Position numbers and translations under genes: made by a program. Below the pieces are notes generated by a model. That model was not told the origin of the DNA. It did no database searches and saw nothing but the letters and a program-made list of their open reading frames with translations. Of a stretch of DNA of 64,000 nt, positions 25,463 through 33,377 are shown in pieces (the stretch's first letter is position 1; each line of letters begins with the position of its first letter). The stretch is taken from assembly GCF_041624475.1 (NCBI RefSeq), contig NZ_JBFJUX010000001.1, positions 434,001 to 498,000 of the forward strand, read 5' to 3'. This DNA is from Litorivivens sp041624475. Lineage in GTDB: Bacteria > Pseudomonadota > Gammaproteobacteria > Pseudomonadales > Spongiibacteraceae.

Positions 25463-26368
25463 ATGCCTGACGCCAGCCCCCCAAGCCTTTCGGCCAAGCC
25501 GACGACCGAGCAGTGGAATGCCCAGCTTAACAAGATGCTGGATACACACTTTGCTGCGGCCCGCGAGCGGGTGCCCGAGGTGTGCGCCCGGCATTTTCAT
25601 TCTCTCGCCGGAGTGACCCGACGGCACTGGCAGCATCGCCGGGATATTCCCCGTGATCTGGCGACCATCCCGCGCTTTACCTGGCGCGCCCTGCGCCGGC
25701 TGGGTGGGCGCAGGGTGCTAGTCCAGCATCACTACAGCGCCAAGGAACTGGCGCTGGCGGGTGTGGTTGCCAATGAGCTGCTGCAGCTGGCGGTGCTGGA
25801 AGAGGTCTTGTTGCGCCATCTGGGGCAGCACCCGGAACTCGATCCCGGCAAGCAGCGGGAAGTGGAAGCCCTGCTGCAGCGCTATTCTCCTGCCGAGTTG
25901 GAGCTGCGGGTGCGCGAGGCGGTGGCAAGGCTGGCGATAGATCACGAAGGCAGTCGTGATGTGCTGCTGTTTATTACTCTCGGAGTGGCCGGGCGCCTGA
26001 TCAGCGACAAGATCGCCTTCGGCAGTGCCGGGGTGCTCGGCGCGACTGCAGCCAGTTCGTTTTATCTATCCCAGCAGTCTTACCTGTCTGCCCTGTGGGC
26101 CAAGTGGTTCGGCTTGCCGGGTTGGGTTTCGATAACTGGCGGTGCGCTGGGCTTTGCCGCGCTGATTCTGTTGACGCCGGTAGTGGCTCCGCTGGTGGAG
26201 TGTGGCATCAACCGCTTTCGCGCCGAGCGAACCCTGCAGCGTCTGATTGATGAGGTCCAGCTGCAGCTTCAGTCACCGGGTACGGATGGCTATACCTTGG
26301 CGGCGTATGCGGGCACCTATGTGCAGTTGTTACCGGATCTGCTGCATATTCTGCGCAGCCTGCGCTAG
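25463..26368 (+). CDS. unrecognised two-helix membrane protein
   Basis: A 301-residue protein I do not recognise. The N-terminal half is soluble, rich in Arg, Leu and Glu and predicted mostly helical. Two hydrophobic segments follow, about residues 168-190 (VLLFITLGVAGRLI) and 222-248 (ITGGALGFAALILLTPVV), then a helical C-terminus. The start is the ATG at 25463; a TTG two codons earlier is less likely. It is divergent from the molybdoenzyme (64-base gap) and convergent with the DUF1499 lipoprotein. Confidence 0.75.
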   Translation: MPDASPPSLSAKPTTEQWNAQLNKMLDTHFAAARERVPEVCARHFHSLAGVTRRHWQHRRDIPRDLATIPRFTWRALRRLGGRRVLVQHHYSAKELALAGVVANELLQLAVLEEVLLRHLGQHPELDPGKQREVEALLQRYSPAELELRVREAVARLAIDHEGSRDVLLFITLGVAGRLISDKIAFGSAGVLGATAASSFYLSQQSYLSALWAKWFGLPGWVSITGGALGFAALILLTPVVAPLVECGINRFRAERTLQRLIDEVQLQLQSPGTDGYTLAAYAGTYVQLLPDLLHILRSLR

Positions 26369-26375
26369 TACTGGG

Positions 26376-26837
26376 TCAGGGTTGGTTGGTAAGGCCCTTT
26401 GCCGCCAGCGCTTCTCGCAGGGTTTCCACTCGTTCGCGATTGACCTCGAAATCGTAGTAGCCGATGCGAGCGGATGAGCGAACATCGACACGGCCACTGC
26501 CGGGGTCGAGCAGCATTTCCAGATCGTCGGTATAGACGCCCCAGGGGCTGGTGACTTCCGCGTGAACATAGCGCTCATCGCGGGTGACAATGCGGGTGCG
26601 CGGCATGGCGGCGAGCGTGGCGATTGCCTTGTTCCAGTGGGCGTCGAAAGGCTGTTGCAACTGGAAGGGCGCCACCTGACGCTCGGCATCGGCGCTTATG
26701 CTGCTGACACAGCGAGGCCAGCTCGGGCAGGGCGTCAGTTGGCCCATTACCAGCCCGGTGCTGTTCTCGCCGAACTGGGCACAGCCGGTGATGAAGCAGG
26801 CTAGGCTTAGCAGGATGGGACGTAGGATTGTGCGCAC
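26376..26837 (-). CDS. DUF1499 family lipoprotein
   Basis: A 153-residue predicted lipoprotein: an N-terminal hydrophobic stretch ends with the lipobox ITGC (Cys19). The remainder matches the DUF1499 pattern, with the start motif CPSWPRCVSSISAD and the later RIVTRDERYVHAEVTSPWGVYTDDLEMLLD and VDVRSSARIGYYDFEVNRERVETLR. Function is unknown. It lies 57 bases downstream of zapA on the same strand, and is convergent with the membrane-protein gene. Confidence 0.85.
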   Translation of the reverse strand: MRTILRPILLSLACFITGCAQFGENSTGLVMGQLTPCPSWPRCVSSISADAERQVAPFQLQQPFDAHWNKAIATLAAMPRTRIVTRDERYVHAEVTSPWGVYTDDLEMLLDPGSGRVDVRSSARIGYYDFEVNRERVETLREALAAKGLTNQP

Positions 26838-26894
26838 AGGAACTCTCCGTCGCGGTACAGGACTATGTCCTTAACGTACGCAGGCGTGAGGGGA

Positions 26895-27197
26895 TCAGTT
26901 TATTTCCAGTTGCCGCAGTTTGTGCAGGGCCTCTTCCAGTTTGTCGTTGACGCGTTTGACGCTATCGCGGTCCGCCTTGCTGGCTTCACCGCCACCGTTA
27001 ATCAATTCGTAGGTATTGTTGAGGGCGACCATAATGGCAATACGCTCCAGGCCAATCACCTTGCCGCTGGAGCGGATTTCGCGCATCTGCTTGTCGAGGC
27101 GGGCGGCGGCCTGATGCAAGCCTGCTTCCTGATCAGGTGGACAGGCAACCTGGAATTCCTTGTCCATAATGCGCACGATAACGGTGTTCTGGCTCAT
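26895..27197 (-). CDS. zapA: cell division protein ZapA
   Basis: A 100-residue ZapA that bundles FtsZ filaments at midcell. The N-terminal domain has VRIMDKEFQVACPPDQEAGL and LDKQMREIRSSGKVIGLERIAIMVALN; the C-terminal half is a coiled coil. Its ATG overlaps the stop of the upstream TIGR02449 gene by 4 bases. In E. coli 6S RNA lies just downstream of zapA; here only 57 bases separate it from the lipoprotein gene. Confidence 0.93.
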   Translation of the reverse strand: MSQNTVIVRIMDKEFQVACPPDQEAGLHQAAARLDKQMREIRSSGKVIGLERIAIMVALNNTYELINGGGEASKADRDSVKRVNDKLEEALHKLRQLEIN

Positions 27198-27403
27198 GAT
27201 TCCTGCTCCAGGGCGCGCAAGCGCTGAATCATCGATTCAACCTTGCTGCGAGCGATATTGGTTTTTTCCAGCAGGGATTCGCGCTCGCGCTGCCAGGCCT
27301 CGGTATTGGCCTTGAGTGTCTGGTTTTCGCGGTTCAATTGCTCGCAGAGCTGAATCAGCTCGTCGATTTTTCGTTCAACCGACTTGATTGATAGATCTGG
27401 CAT
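27194..27403 (-). CDS. TIGR02449 / ZapB-like coiled-coil protein
   Basis: A 69-residue protein that is almost wholly coiled coil: repeated Leu/Ile heptads run from SVERKIDELIQLCEQLNREN to MIQRLRALEQES. It matches the small ZapB-like family that is regularly found upstream of zapA in Pseudomonas relatives and probably acts with ZapA in division. It is coupled to zapA by a 4-base overlap. Confidence 0.85.
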   Translation of the reverse strand: MPDLSIKSVERKIDELIQLCEQLNRENQTLKANTEAWQRERESLLEKTNIARSKVESMIQRLRALEQES

Positions 27404-27634
27404 AAACTTCCCCTGCGAGCGTTCTGGCTGGTAAGCAAATACTTTCTAGTCTAGAGCCGTGAGCGGGGGTGGTCAATTGTCCAAATAGTGCAGTATTTCA
27501 AACGCCTGCATTTATCAGTTCACAAACTTCTGAAAATTTCGAAAAGCGCGCGAGCGGCCCAATGATCGATTTTACGGAAGGGGCCAGTTACTATGCGCTG
27601 CTATTTGGAAAAGCTCAGGGGGAGCATTGGCGCA
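27404..27634. promoter_or_regulatory. divergent zapA-operon / UPF0149 intergenic region
   Basis: 231 bases between divergent genes, AT-rich in the middle (27470-27560) and presumably holding both promoters. No clear operator, RNA gene or credible small ORF was seen. Confidence 0.4.
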
Positions 27635-28225
27635 ATGGCTACCGCACTACCCAATCACGATGAAATTGCAGATGTATTCGTTCGTCTCGGCGCCTTGTAC
27701 CCGCCCTCAGAGCTGCACGGCTTTTTTGTCGGGCAGCTGGTGGTTGGCGAGCGCATCGATGAAAGCCGACTGCGTGAGCAGGCGGCGCAGCTGCTGGACA
27801 TCGAAGCCATCGCAGACCAGGACTGGGCCGAGTTGATGCGCCTGTATCAGGTGACCGTAGAGCAGCTCAATGCCGATATTGGTGCCCTGACTCTATTTCT
27901 GCCGGAAGAGGATATTGATCTTGATCAGCGGGTCAGTGCCGTGGGCAGCTGGTGTCAGGGCTTTTTGACCGGCTTTGCCATGGCCGGCAAGGAACGCGAA
28001 AAGAACCAGGGCGCACAGAACTACAGTGATGCGGTGGGCGAAATCCTCACCGATGTGGCCGCCATTTCCCAGGCAGGCCTTGAGAGTGAGCAGACCAATG
28101 AGGCGGAGAAGCAGTACAACGAGCTGGTGAAGTACCTGGAAATGGCAGCGGTTTCGGTATTTGTTGAATGCTGTACCCAGTCTCGCCGCCCCGGCGAGCA
28201 CGCCGCGCCGAAGCAGTTGCACTGA
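27635..28225 (+). CDS. UPF0149 (YgfB/YecA-like) family protein
   Basis: A 196-residue UPF0149 protein. The conserved N-terminal ALYPPSELHGFFVGQL, the central AVGSWCQGFLTGFAMAG and the C-terminal YLEMAAVSVFVECC identify it. The biochemical role is not settled; the position upstream of pepP-ubiH-ubiI is the same as ygfB in E. coli. I start at MATALPNHDEIAD; an in-frame ATG at 27593 adds 14 residues without family similarity. Confidence 0.9.
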   Translation: MATALPNHDEIADVFVRLGALYPPSELHGFFVGQLVVGERIDESRLREQAAQLLDIEAIADQDWAELMRLYQVTVEQLNADIGALTLFLPEEDIDLDQRVSAVGSWCQGFLTGFAMAGKEREKNQGAQNYSDAVGEILTDVAAISQAGLESEQTNEAEKQYNELVKYLEMAAVSVFVECCTQSRRPGEHAAPKQLH

Positions 28226-28320
28226 GCGGTGCAATACGGAAGAGGGTGCAGAGGTGCCGGCTTCACTTTTTTGCTAACCTGCTTCACTTCGGCAGTCAGT
28301 AGTTCAGTACGAGAGATGGA

Positions 28321-29640
28321 ATGAAGGTGACCAAGCAGGAGTTTGCCCGTCGTCGCAGCAATCTGATGGCGGTGATGGAACCGAACAGTATCGCGATTAT
28401 TCCCGGCGCGGTGGAGAAAGTTCGCAGCCGCGATACCGAATATCCCTTCCGCCAGGACAGCGACTTTTACTATCTCAGCGGCTTTGTCGAGCCCGATGCG
28501 GTGATGGTGTTGCTACCTGGCCGCGAGCACGGTGAGTTTGTTATGTTCTGCCGCGACCGCGATCCTGCGATGGAGCTCTGGACCGGCTACCGTCAGGGGC
28601 CGGAAGGTGTCTGTGCCAACTTTGGCGCCGACGACGCCTTTCCGGTCGGCGATATCGATGACATCCTGCCGGGCCTGCTGGAAGGACGCGAGCGAGTCTA
28701 CTATTCCATGGGGCGGCACGCGGATTTCGACGCCCACCTGATGCAGTGGGTCAATGCCATCCGCGCCAAGGCGCGCACCGGCGCCCATCCTCCGGGCGAA
28801 TTCATCGACCTCGATCACTTCCTGCACGACATGCGCCTGTACAAAAGTGCTGCCGAGCAGCGGGTCATGAAAAAGGCCGGTGAGATCAGTGCCGGCGCCC
28901 ATGTCCGCGCCATGCAAAGCTGCAAACCGGGCATGTTCGAATACCAGCTTGAGGCGGAAATCCTGCATGAATTTGCGATGCACGGCGCGCGCTTTCCCGC
29001 TTACAACACCATTGTCGGGTCAGGCAGTAATGGCTGCGTACTGCACTACGTGGAGAACGCCAGCCAGATTCGCGACGGTGACCTGATTCTGATTGACGCA
29101 GGCTGCGAGCTGGAGGGCTATGCGGCTGATATCACCCGCACCTTTCCCGCCAGCGGCCGCTTCAGCAAGGAACAGCGTCTGCTGTATGACGTGGTGCTCA
29201 ACGCGCAAGAGGCCGCTATTGCGGCCGTCAAGCCCGATAATCACTGGAACCAGCCTCACGACGAAACGGTGCGGGTGATTACCGAAGGTCTGGTTGAGCT
29301 GGGTCTGCTCAAGGGTGAGGTCGACAGTCTCATTGAGAGCGAAGCCTACCGGGATTTTTATATGCATCGGGCGGGCCACTGGCTGGGGCTGGATGTTCAC
29401 GATGTGGGTGACTACAAGGTGGGTGACGAGTGGCGCTTGCTGGAGCCAGGCATGGCTCTGACGGTCGAGCCCGGCATCTACGTGGCACCAAATAACGACA
29501 AGGTTGAGGCGCGCTGGCGCGGTATTGGTATTCGCATCGAAGACGACGTTGTGGTCACCAAAGACGGCTGTGAGGTACTGACCAGCGATGTGCCGAAAAC
29601 CGCCGATGAGATCGAAGCCCTGATGGCCGAGGCAAGTTGA
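28321..29640 (+). CDS. pepP: Xaa-Pro aminopeptidase PepP
   Basis: A 439-residue M24 metallopeptidase that removes N-terminal residues preceding proline. The dimanganese ligands are visible: Asp in LILIDAGCELEGYAADITRTFP, His in RAGHWLGLDVHDVG, Glu in LTVEPGIYV and Glu in GIRIEDDVVV. The N-terminal domain has RQDSDFYYLSGFVEPDAV. Length equals E. coli PepP (441). It starts after a 95-base gap and its stop directly abuts the ubiH ATG. Confidence 0.97.
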   Translation: MKVTKQEFARRRSNLMAVMEPNSIAIIPGAVEKVRSRDTEYPFRQDSDFYYLSGFVEPDAVMVLLPGREHGEFVMFCRDRDPAMELWTGYRQGPEGVCANFGADDAFPVGDIDDILPGLLEGRERVYYSMGRHADFDAHLMQWVNAIRAKARTGAHPPGEFIDLDHFLHDMRLYKSAAEQRVMKKAGEISAGAHVRAMQSCKPGMFEYQLEAEILHEFAMHGARFPAYNTIVGSGSNGCVLHYVENASQIRDGDLILIDAGCELEGYAADITRTFPASGRFSKEQRLLYDVVLNAQEAAIAAVKPDNHWNQPHDETVRVITEGLVELGLLKGEVDSLIESEAYRDFYMHRAGHWLGLDVHDVGDYKVGDEWRLLEPGMALTVEPGIYVAPNNDKVEARWRGIGIRIEDDVVVTKDGCEVLTSDVPKTADEIEALMAEAS

Positions 29641-30912
29641 ATGTCACCGCGCGCCGACTACGATGTGGTTATCGCCGGTGGCGGCATGGTCGGAGCCAGT
29701 CTCGCGCTGGCCCTGAGCGATTACAGTCAGGGCCGCTTGTCGGTGCTGCTGGTAGAGAGTTTTCCTTTCCCCAAGGCCGGAACGGCTCCGGTCTATAGGC
29801 CAAGTTTTGACGCCCGCTCCACCGCACTGTCCTTCGGCAGCCGGCAGATACTGGAGAGCATCGGCGTCTGGGATGACCTGGCTGAACACGTTACCGCCAT
29901 TGACAGGATTCATGTGTCCGATCGCGGTCACATCGGCAGCAGTTTACTGACGGCCTCGGAGCAGGCTTGGCCGGCACTGGGTTATGTGGTGGAAAACGCC
30001 TGGCTAGGCAGCGTGCTGCTTAACCGGCTGCACACCGCTGACGGGGTGACCTGCCTGTCGCCGGCCAGTGTCAGCAAGGTGGAGCACAGTGGTGGTCAGG
30101 CCGAACTGACCGTTGAGCCTAAAAATGGGGAACCTCAGCGTATTCGCTGTGGTTTGCTGGCGGTTGCCGATGGTGCTCAATCGGGTTTGCGTGCGGCGCT
30201 GGGTATTGCGAGTCAGACGGTCGACTATAGTCAGTCGGCCTTGATCGCCAATGTCACCTTTGAAAACCCGCATCAGGGTATTGCCTACGAGCGCTTTACC
30301 GATCAGGGGCCGCTAGCTTTACTGCCTTTGTCAGACAGTGAAGATGGCCAGGCGCGCGCGGCGCTGGTCTGGACCCTTTCACCCGAGGATGCAGAGCGTT
30401 TGCAGGCAGCTCCGGAAACAGAATTTTTAGATCGCCTGCAGGAACGCTTTGGTTATCGTCAGGGGCGTTTTTTACGATGCGGCGAGAGAGTTTTGTTTCC
30501 GCTGCAGCTGGTTGAGGCCGAAGAGCAGGTGCGGCCGAATGTGGTGGTTGTCGGCAATGCGGCTCACGCCCTGCACCCGGTGGCCGGGCAAGGTTTCAAT
30601 CTGGCGCTGCGGGATGTCGCGCGGTTGGCGGAACACTTGGTGGCGCTGGACACTGGTCAGCTCGGCGAGCTGAGTCAGTTGCGGGCTTACCTCGGTAGGC
30701 AAAAAGACGATCAGATCAGCACCGTTCAGTTTTCTCATCAACTGCCGCGGCTGTTTGCGCAAGCGAACCCGCTGTTCAGTCTGGGGCGAAATCTCGGGTT
30801 GCTGGCGCTGGATGTGCTGCCGGTATTCAAGCGTCGCTTTGTGGAACAGGCGGCGGGGCTGGCGCCCGGCAATGCCCGGGGAAGCCGACGTATACCAGGA
30901 CAAAGTTTATGA
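29641..30912 (+). CDS. ubiH: 2-octaprenyl-6-methoxyphenol hydroxylase UbiH
   Basis: A 423-residue FAD monooxygenase for C1 hydroxylation in ubiquinone synthesis. It has the FAD Rossmann motif VIAGGGMVGASLALAL, the UbiH-type FDARSTALSFGSRQILESIGVW and IDRIHVSDRGHIG, and the second FAD motif GNAAHALHPVAGQGFNLALRDV. These fit UbiH more than UbiI or UbiF. It starts at the first base after pepP and overlaps ubiI by 4 bases, the order known from E. coli. Confidence 0.94.
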   Translation: MSPRADYDVVIAGGGMVGASLALALSDYSQGRLSVLLVESFPFPKAGTAPVYRPSFDARSTALSFGSRQILESIGVWDDLAEHVTAIDRIHVSDRGHIGSSLLTASEQAWPALGYVVENAWLGSVLLNRLHTADGVTCLSPASVSKVEHSGGQAELTVEPKNGEPQRIRCGLLAVADGAQSGLRAALGIASQTVDYSQSALIANVTFENPHQGIAYERFTDQGPLALLPLSDSEDGQARAALVWTLSPEDAERLQAAPETEFLDRLQERFGYRQGRFLRCGERVLFPLQLVEAEEQVRPNVVVVGNAAHALHPVAGQGFNLALRDVARLAEHLVALDTGQLGELSQLRAYLGRQKDDQISTVQFSHQLPRLFAQANPLFSLGRNLGLLALDVLPVFKRRFVEQAAGLAPGNARGSRRIPGQSL

Positions 30913-32123
30913 GCCGTAGTCGACACTACGATATCGTGATTGTGGGCGGCGGGCTGGCGGGCCTGGCCATGGCTGCCGGTCTGGCGGATCTGCCATTGCG
31001 GGTCGCGCTGGTCGAAGCCGGCCCGGTCAGTGCCGAATGGCCTGAACCCGGCGAAGGCGTGGACAGCTACGACCCGCGAGTCAGTGCCATTACCCTGGCC
31101 AGTCAGCAGCTTCTTTCCCAGGTCGGGGCCTGGGAGGCAATCGTCAGTGCCAGAATTTGCCACTATACCGATATGCAGGTGTGGGATGCGGAAGGAACCG
31201 GCGAGGTGCACTTTCAAGCCGACGAGGTCAACGCGGACAATCTAGGTCATATTGTTGAAAACCGGCTGGTGCTGGCGGCGCTGGCCGATCAGGTACACAA
31301 CGCCACCAATATCCGGCTGTACGACAACGCGCCGGTTGCCGGCATGAGCTACGGCGGCGCCCAGGCGACACTGACACTTGAAAGCGGCGACAGCCTGGAG
31401 GCGGACCTGCTGGTGGCCGCCGATGGCGCCAACTCGCGTGTGCGGCAGTGGGCGGATTTTGCAACGCGCGAGTGGAGCTACAAGCAAAAGGCACTGGTGA
31501 CCACCGTAAAAATGTCGGCCAGCCATGCATACACCGCCTGGCAGCGGTTTTTACCAACCGGCCCGCTGGCTTTTCTGCCGCTGGGTGCCACGGACGCGCC
31601 GGATCGCTACTGCTCCATTGTCTGGTCCGCCGACACGGCTTATGCAGAGCAGCTGATGGCGCTGGATAACGAGGCCTTCAAAAAGGCCCTGTGCGAAGCC
31701 TTTGAAGGACGTCTGGGTGAGGTCGAGGCGGCCAGCCGCCGCTTCAGTTTTCCCCTGCAGCAGCGCCACGCGGTTGACTATGTAAAGCCCGGCATCGCGC
31801 TGGTCGGCGATGCGGCCCACAGCATTCATCCACTGGCGGGGCAGGGAATCAATCTCGGCTTCAAGGACGTGGCGGCCCTGCAGGAAGAGATCCGCCGGGC
31901 ACTGGCGCGCGACGAAGCGCTGGGGTCGCTGGCGGTACTGCAGCGCTATCAGCGTCGCCGCAAGGGCGACAATCTGGCGGCCATGGCTGCGATGGATGGC
32001 TTCAAGCGACTGTTTGGTGAAACCGCGCTGCCGGTGCGCTGGCTGCGCAATACCGGCATGAAGCTAGTGAATCAGGCGGCACCGCTCAAGCGTCAGCTAA
32101 TCCGCAAGGCGATGGGCTTCTAA
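30909..32123 (+). CDS. ubiI: 2-octaprenylphenol hydroxylase UbiI
   Basis: A 404-residue FAD monooxygenase of the UbiH/UbiF/UbiI family. FAD motifs are IVGGGLAGLAMAAGL at the N-terminus and VGDAAHSIHPLAGQGINLGFKDV near residue 300. DPRVSAITLASQQLLSQVGAW and YTDMQVWDAEGTGEVHF are family segments. The assignment to the C5 hydroxylase UbiI rests mainly on the pepP-ubiH-ubiI order; the sequence alone could also fit UbiF. It overlaps ubiH by 4 bases. Confidence 0.88.
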   Translation: MSRSRHYDIVIVGGGLAGLAMAAGLADLPLRVALVEAGPVSAEWPEPGEGVDSYDPRVSAITLASQQLLSQVGAWEAIVSARICHYTDMQVWDAEGTGEVHFQADEVNADNLGHIVENRLVLAALADQVHNATNIRLYDNAPVAGMSYGGAQATLTLESGDSLEADLLVAADGANSRVRQWADFATREWSYKQKALVTTVKMSASHAYTAWQRFLPTGPLAFLPLGATDAPDRYCSIVWSADTAYAEQLMALDNEAFKKALCEAFEGRLGEVEAASRRFSFPLQQRHAVDYVKPGIALVGDAAHSIHPLAGQGINLGFKDVAALQEEIRRALARDEALGSLAVLQRYQRRRKGDNLAAMAAMDGFKRLFGETALPVRWLRNTGMKLVNQAAPLKRQLIRKAMGF

Positions 32124-32132
32124 GGCGGCATT

Positions 32133-32203
32133 CGTCGTCGCGAGGATCTTTTAGGCGCACTGCCATGCCAGAAAGGTTGCTTCGCTGTGCTCGCAATGAC
32201 AGC
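32133..32203. repeat. REP-like intergenic palindromic element
   Basis: The right part (about 32174-32203) is, on the minus strand, CTGTCATTGCGAGCACAGCG continuing AAGCAACC, a repeat core widespread in proteobacterial intergenic regions. The left end (TCGTCGCGAGG near 32136) is an imperfect inverted copy of GTCATTGCGAG. The element lies just 3' of ubiI and could form a hairpin at the end of its transcript. Other copies are not present in this window. Confidence 0.6.
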
Positions 32204-32285
32204 GGTTCTGAATTAATTGCCTTCCCTGATTTTTGGGATTCATTTTAATTTTACTGCCAGGGGCGTGCCGGCCATTGTTATCTGA

Positions 32286-32304
32286 AATGATAATAATTAT
32301 CATT
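32286..32304. promoter_or_regulatory. Fur box upstream of fbpA
   Basis: AATGATAATAATTATCATT is a perfect 19-base palindrome that matches the Fur operator pattern of interlocked GATAAT units. It sits 44 bases before the fbpA ATG, where Fe-Fur would block transcription in iron-replete cells. Confidence 0.88.
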
Positions 32305-32348
32305 CTGTGCATTCTTGATTCCCGTATCTTAATTCCAAGGAGATGTTC

Positions 32349-33374
32349 ATGCGTTCCCTGCTAGTGTTTGGGTTGGTGTTGCTGCTGGCCGGCTGCGGCG
32401 AGGGCCCGGCGAGTCAAAAGGCCGATGAGGGGCTGGTGGTTTACACCGCGCGTAAGGAGCATCTGGTCAAACCGCTGTTTGATCGCTTTACCGCGCAGAC
32501 CGGTATTCCCATTCGCTACGTTACCGATGCGGCCGGGCCCCTGCTGGCGCGTTTGCAGGCCGAGGGCGAGCGCAGCCGCGCGGATCTGCTGATTACGGTT
32601 GACGCGGGTAACCTGTGGCAGGCCGCCGAAGCCGGTGTGCTGCAACCCGTAGACTCGGAGGTGCTCGCAACCAATATCCCGGCAGCCCTGCGCGATGCGG
32701 ACAATCGCTGGTTCGGGCTGAGCATCCGCGCCCGCACCATTATCTATTCCACCGAGCGGGTAAACCCCTTGGAGCTGAGTACCTATGCGGCGCTGGCGGA
32801 CGACAAATGGGCGGGGCGGCTGTGCCTGCGCACCGCCAAGAAGGTCTACAACCAGTCGCTGGTTGCCACCATGATTGCCGCCCGGGGGCAGGACGAAACC
32901 GAGCAGGTGGTCAGCGGCTGGGTCAACAATCTGGCGGTGCCGCCCTTTTCCAACGACAACAAAGTGGTGGAGGCGATTGCCGCCGGACAGTGCGATGTGG
33001 GCATAGTGAACACCTACTATCTGGCGCGCATGGTCGCCGACGATCCCGACTTGCCGGTCACCATGTTCTGGCCCAACCAGCAGGGTGAGGGCGCTGACGG
33101 TCGCGGTGTGCACCTCAACATTTCCGGAGTAGGCATCACCCGGGCCAGCCAGCACGTCGCCGAGGCCAAACACTTGATTGAGTGGTTGTCTGGTGCCGAC
33201 GCCCAGCTGCAGCTGGCGCTGCTCAACCAGGAGTATCCGGTCAATCCTTCGGTCAGCCTGCCCGAGCCGCTTATGCGCTGGGGCGAATTCAAGGGCGATG
33301 ATATTCCAATAGCCGAAGCCGGGCGCCTGCAGGGCGAAGCCATTCGGTTGATGGATCGGGCCGGTTACCGCTAA
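32349..33374 (+). CDS. fbpA: ferric iron ABC transporter substrate-binding lipoprotein
   Basis: A 341-residue periplasmic binding protein for Fe(III). The N-terminus is a lipoprotein signal with lipobox LAGC (Cys16). LVVYTARKEHLVKPLFDRF, ADLLITVDAGNLWQAAEAGVLQPV and CDVGIVNTYYLARM (the tyrosine pair that ligates iron) mark the FbpA/HitA/FutA family. I choose ATG 32349, not 32343, because the AAGGAG ending at 32342 gives proper spacing only to the former. It is preceded by a Fur box and followed by fbpB after 3 bases. Confidence 0.94.
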   Translation: MRSLLVFGLVLLLAGCGEGPASQKADEGLVVYTARKEHLVKPLFDRFTAQTGIPIRYVTDAAGPLLARLQAEGERSRADLLITVDAGNLWQAAEAGVLQPVDSEVLATNIPAALRDADNRWFGLSIRARTIIYSTERVNPLELSTYAALADDKWAGRLCLRTAKKVYNQSLVATMIAARGQDETEQVVSGWVNNLAVPPFSNDNKVVEAIAAGQCDVGIVNTYYLARMVADDPDLPVTMFWPNQQGEGADGRGVHLNISGVGITRASQHVAEAKHLIEWLSGADAQLQLALLNQEYPVNPSVSLPEPLMRWGEFKGDDIPIAEAGRLQGEAIRLMDRAGYR

Positions 33375-33377
33375 ACA

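Noticed and set aside
25399..25533. Upstream N-terminal extension of the molybdoenzyme as a Tat signal peptide
   Set aside because: The extension lacks a twin-arginine motif and the family start MTSTIHHRTC sits directly at the iron-sulfur motif.
26838..26894. 6S RNA gene next to zapA
   Set aside because: The gap is only 57 bases, too short for the roughly 180-base RNA.
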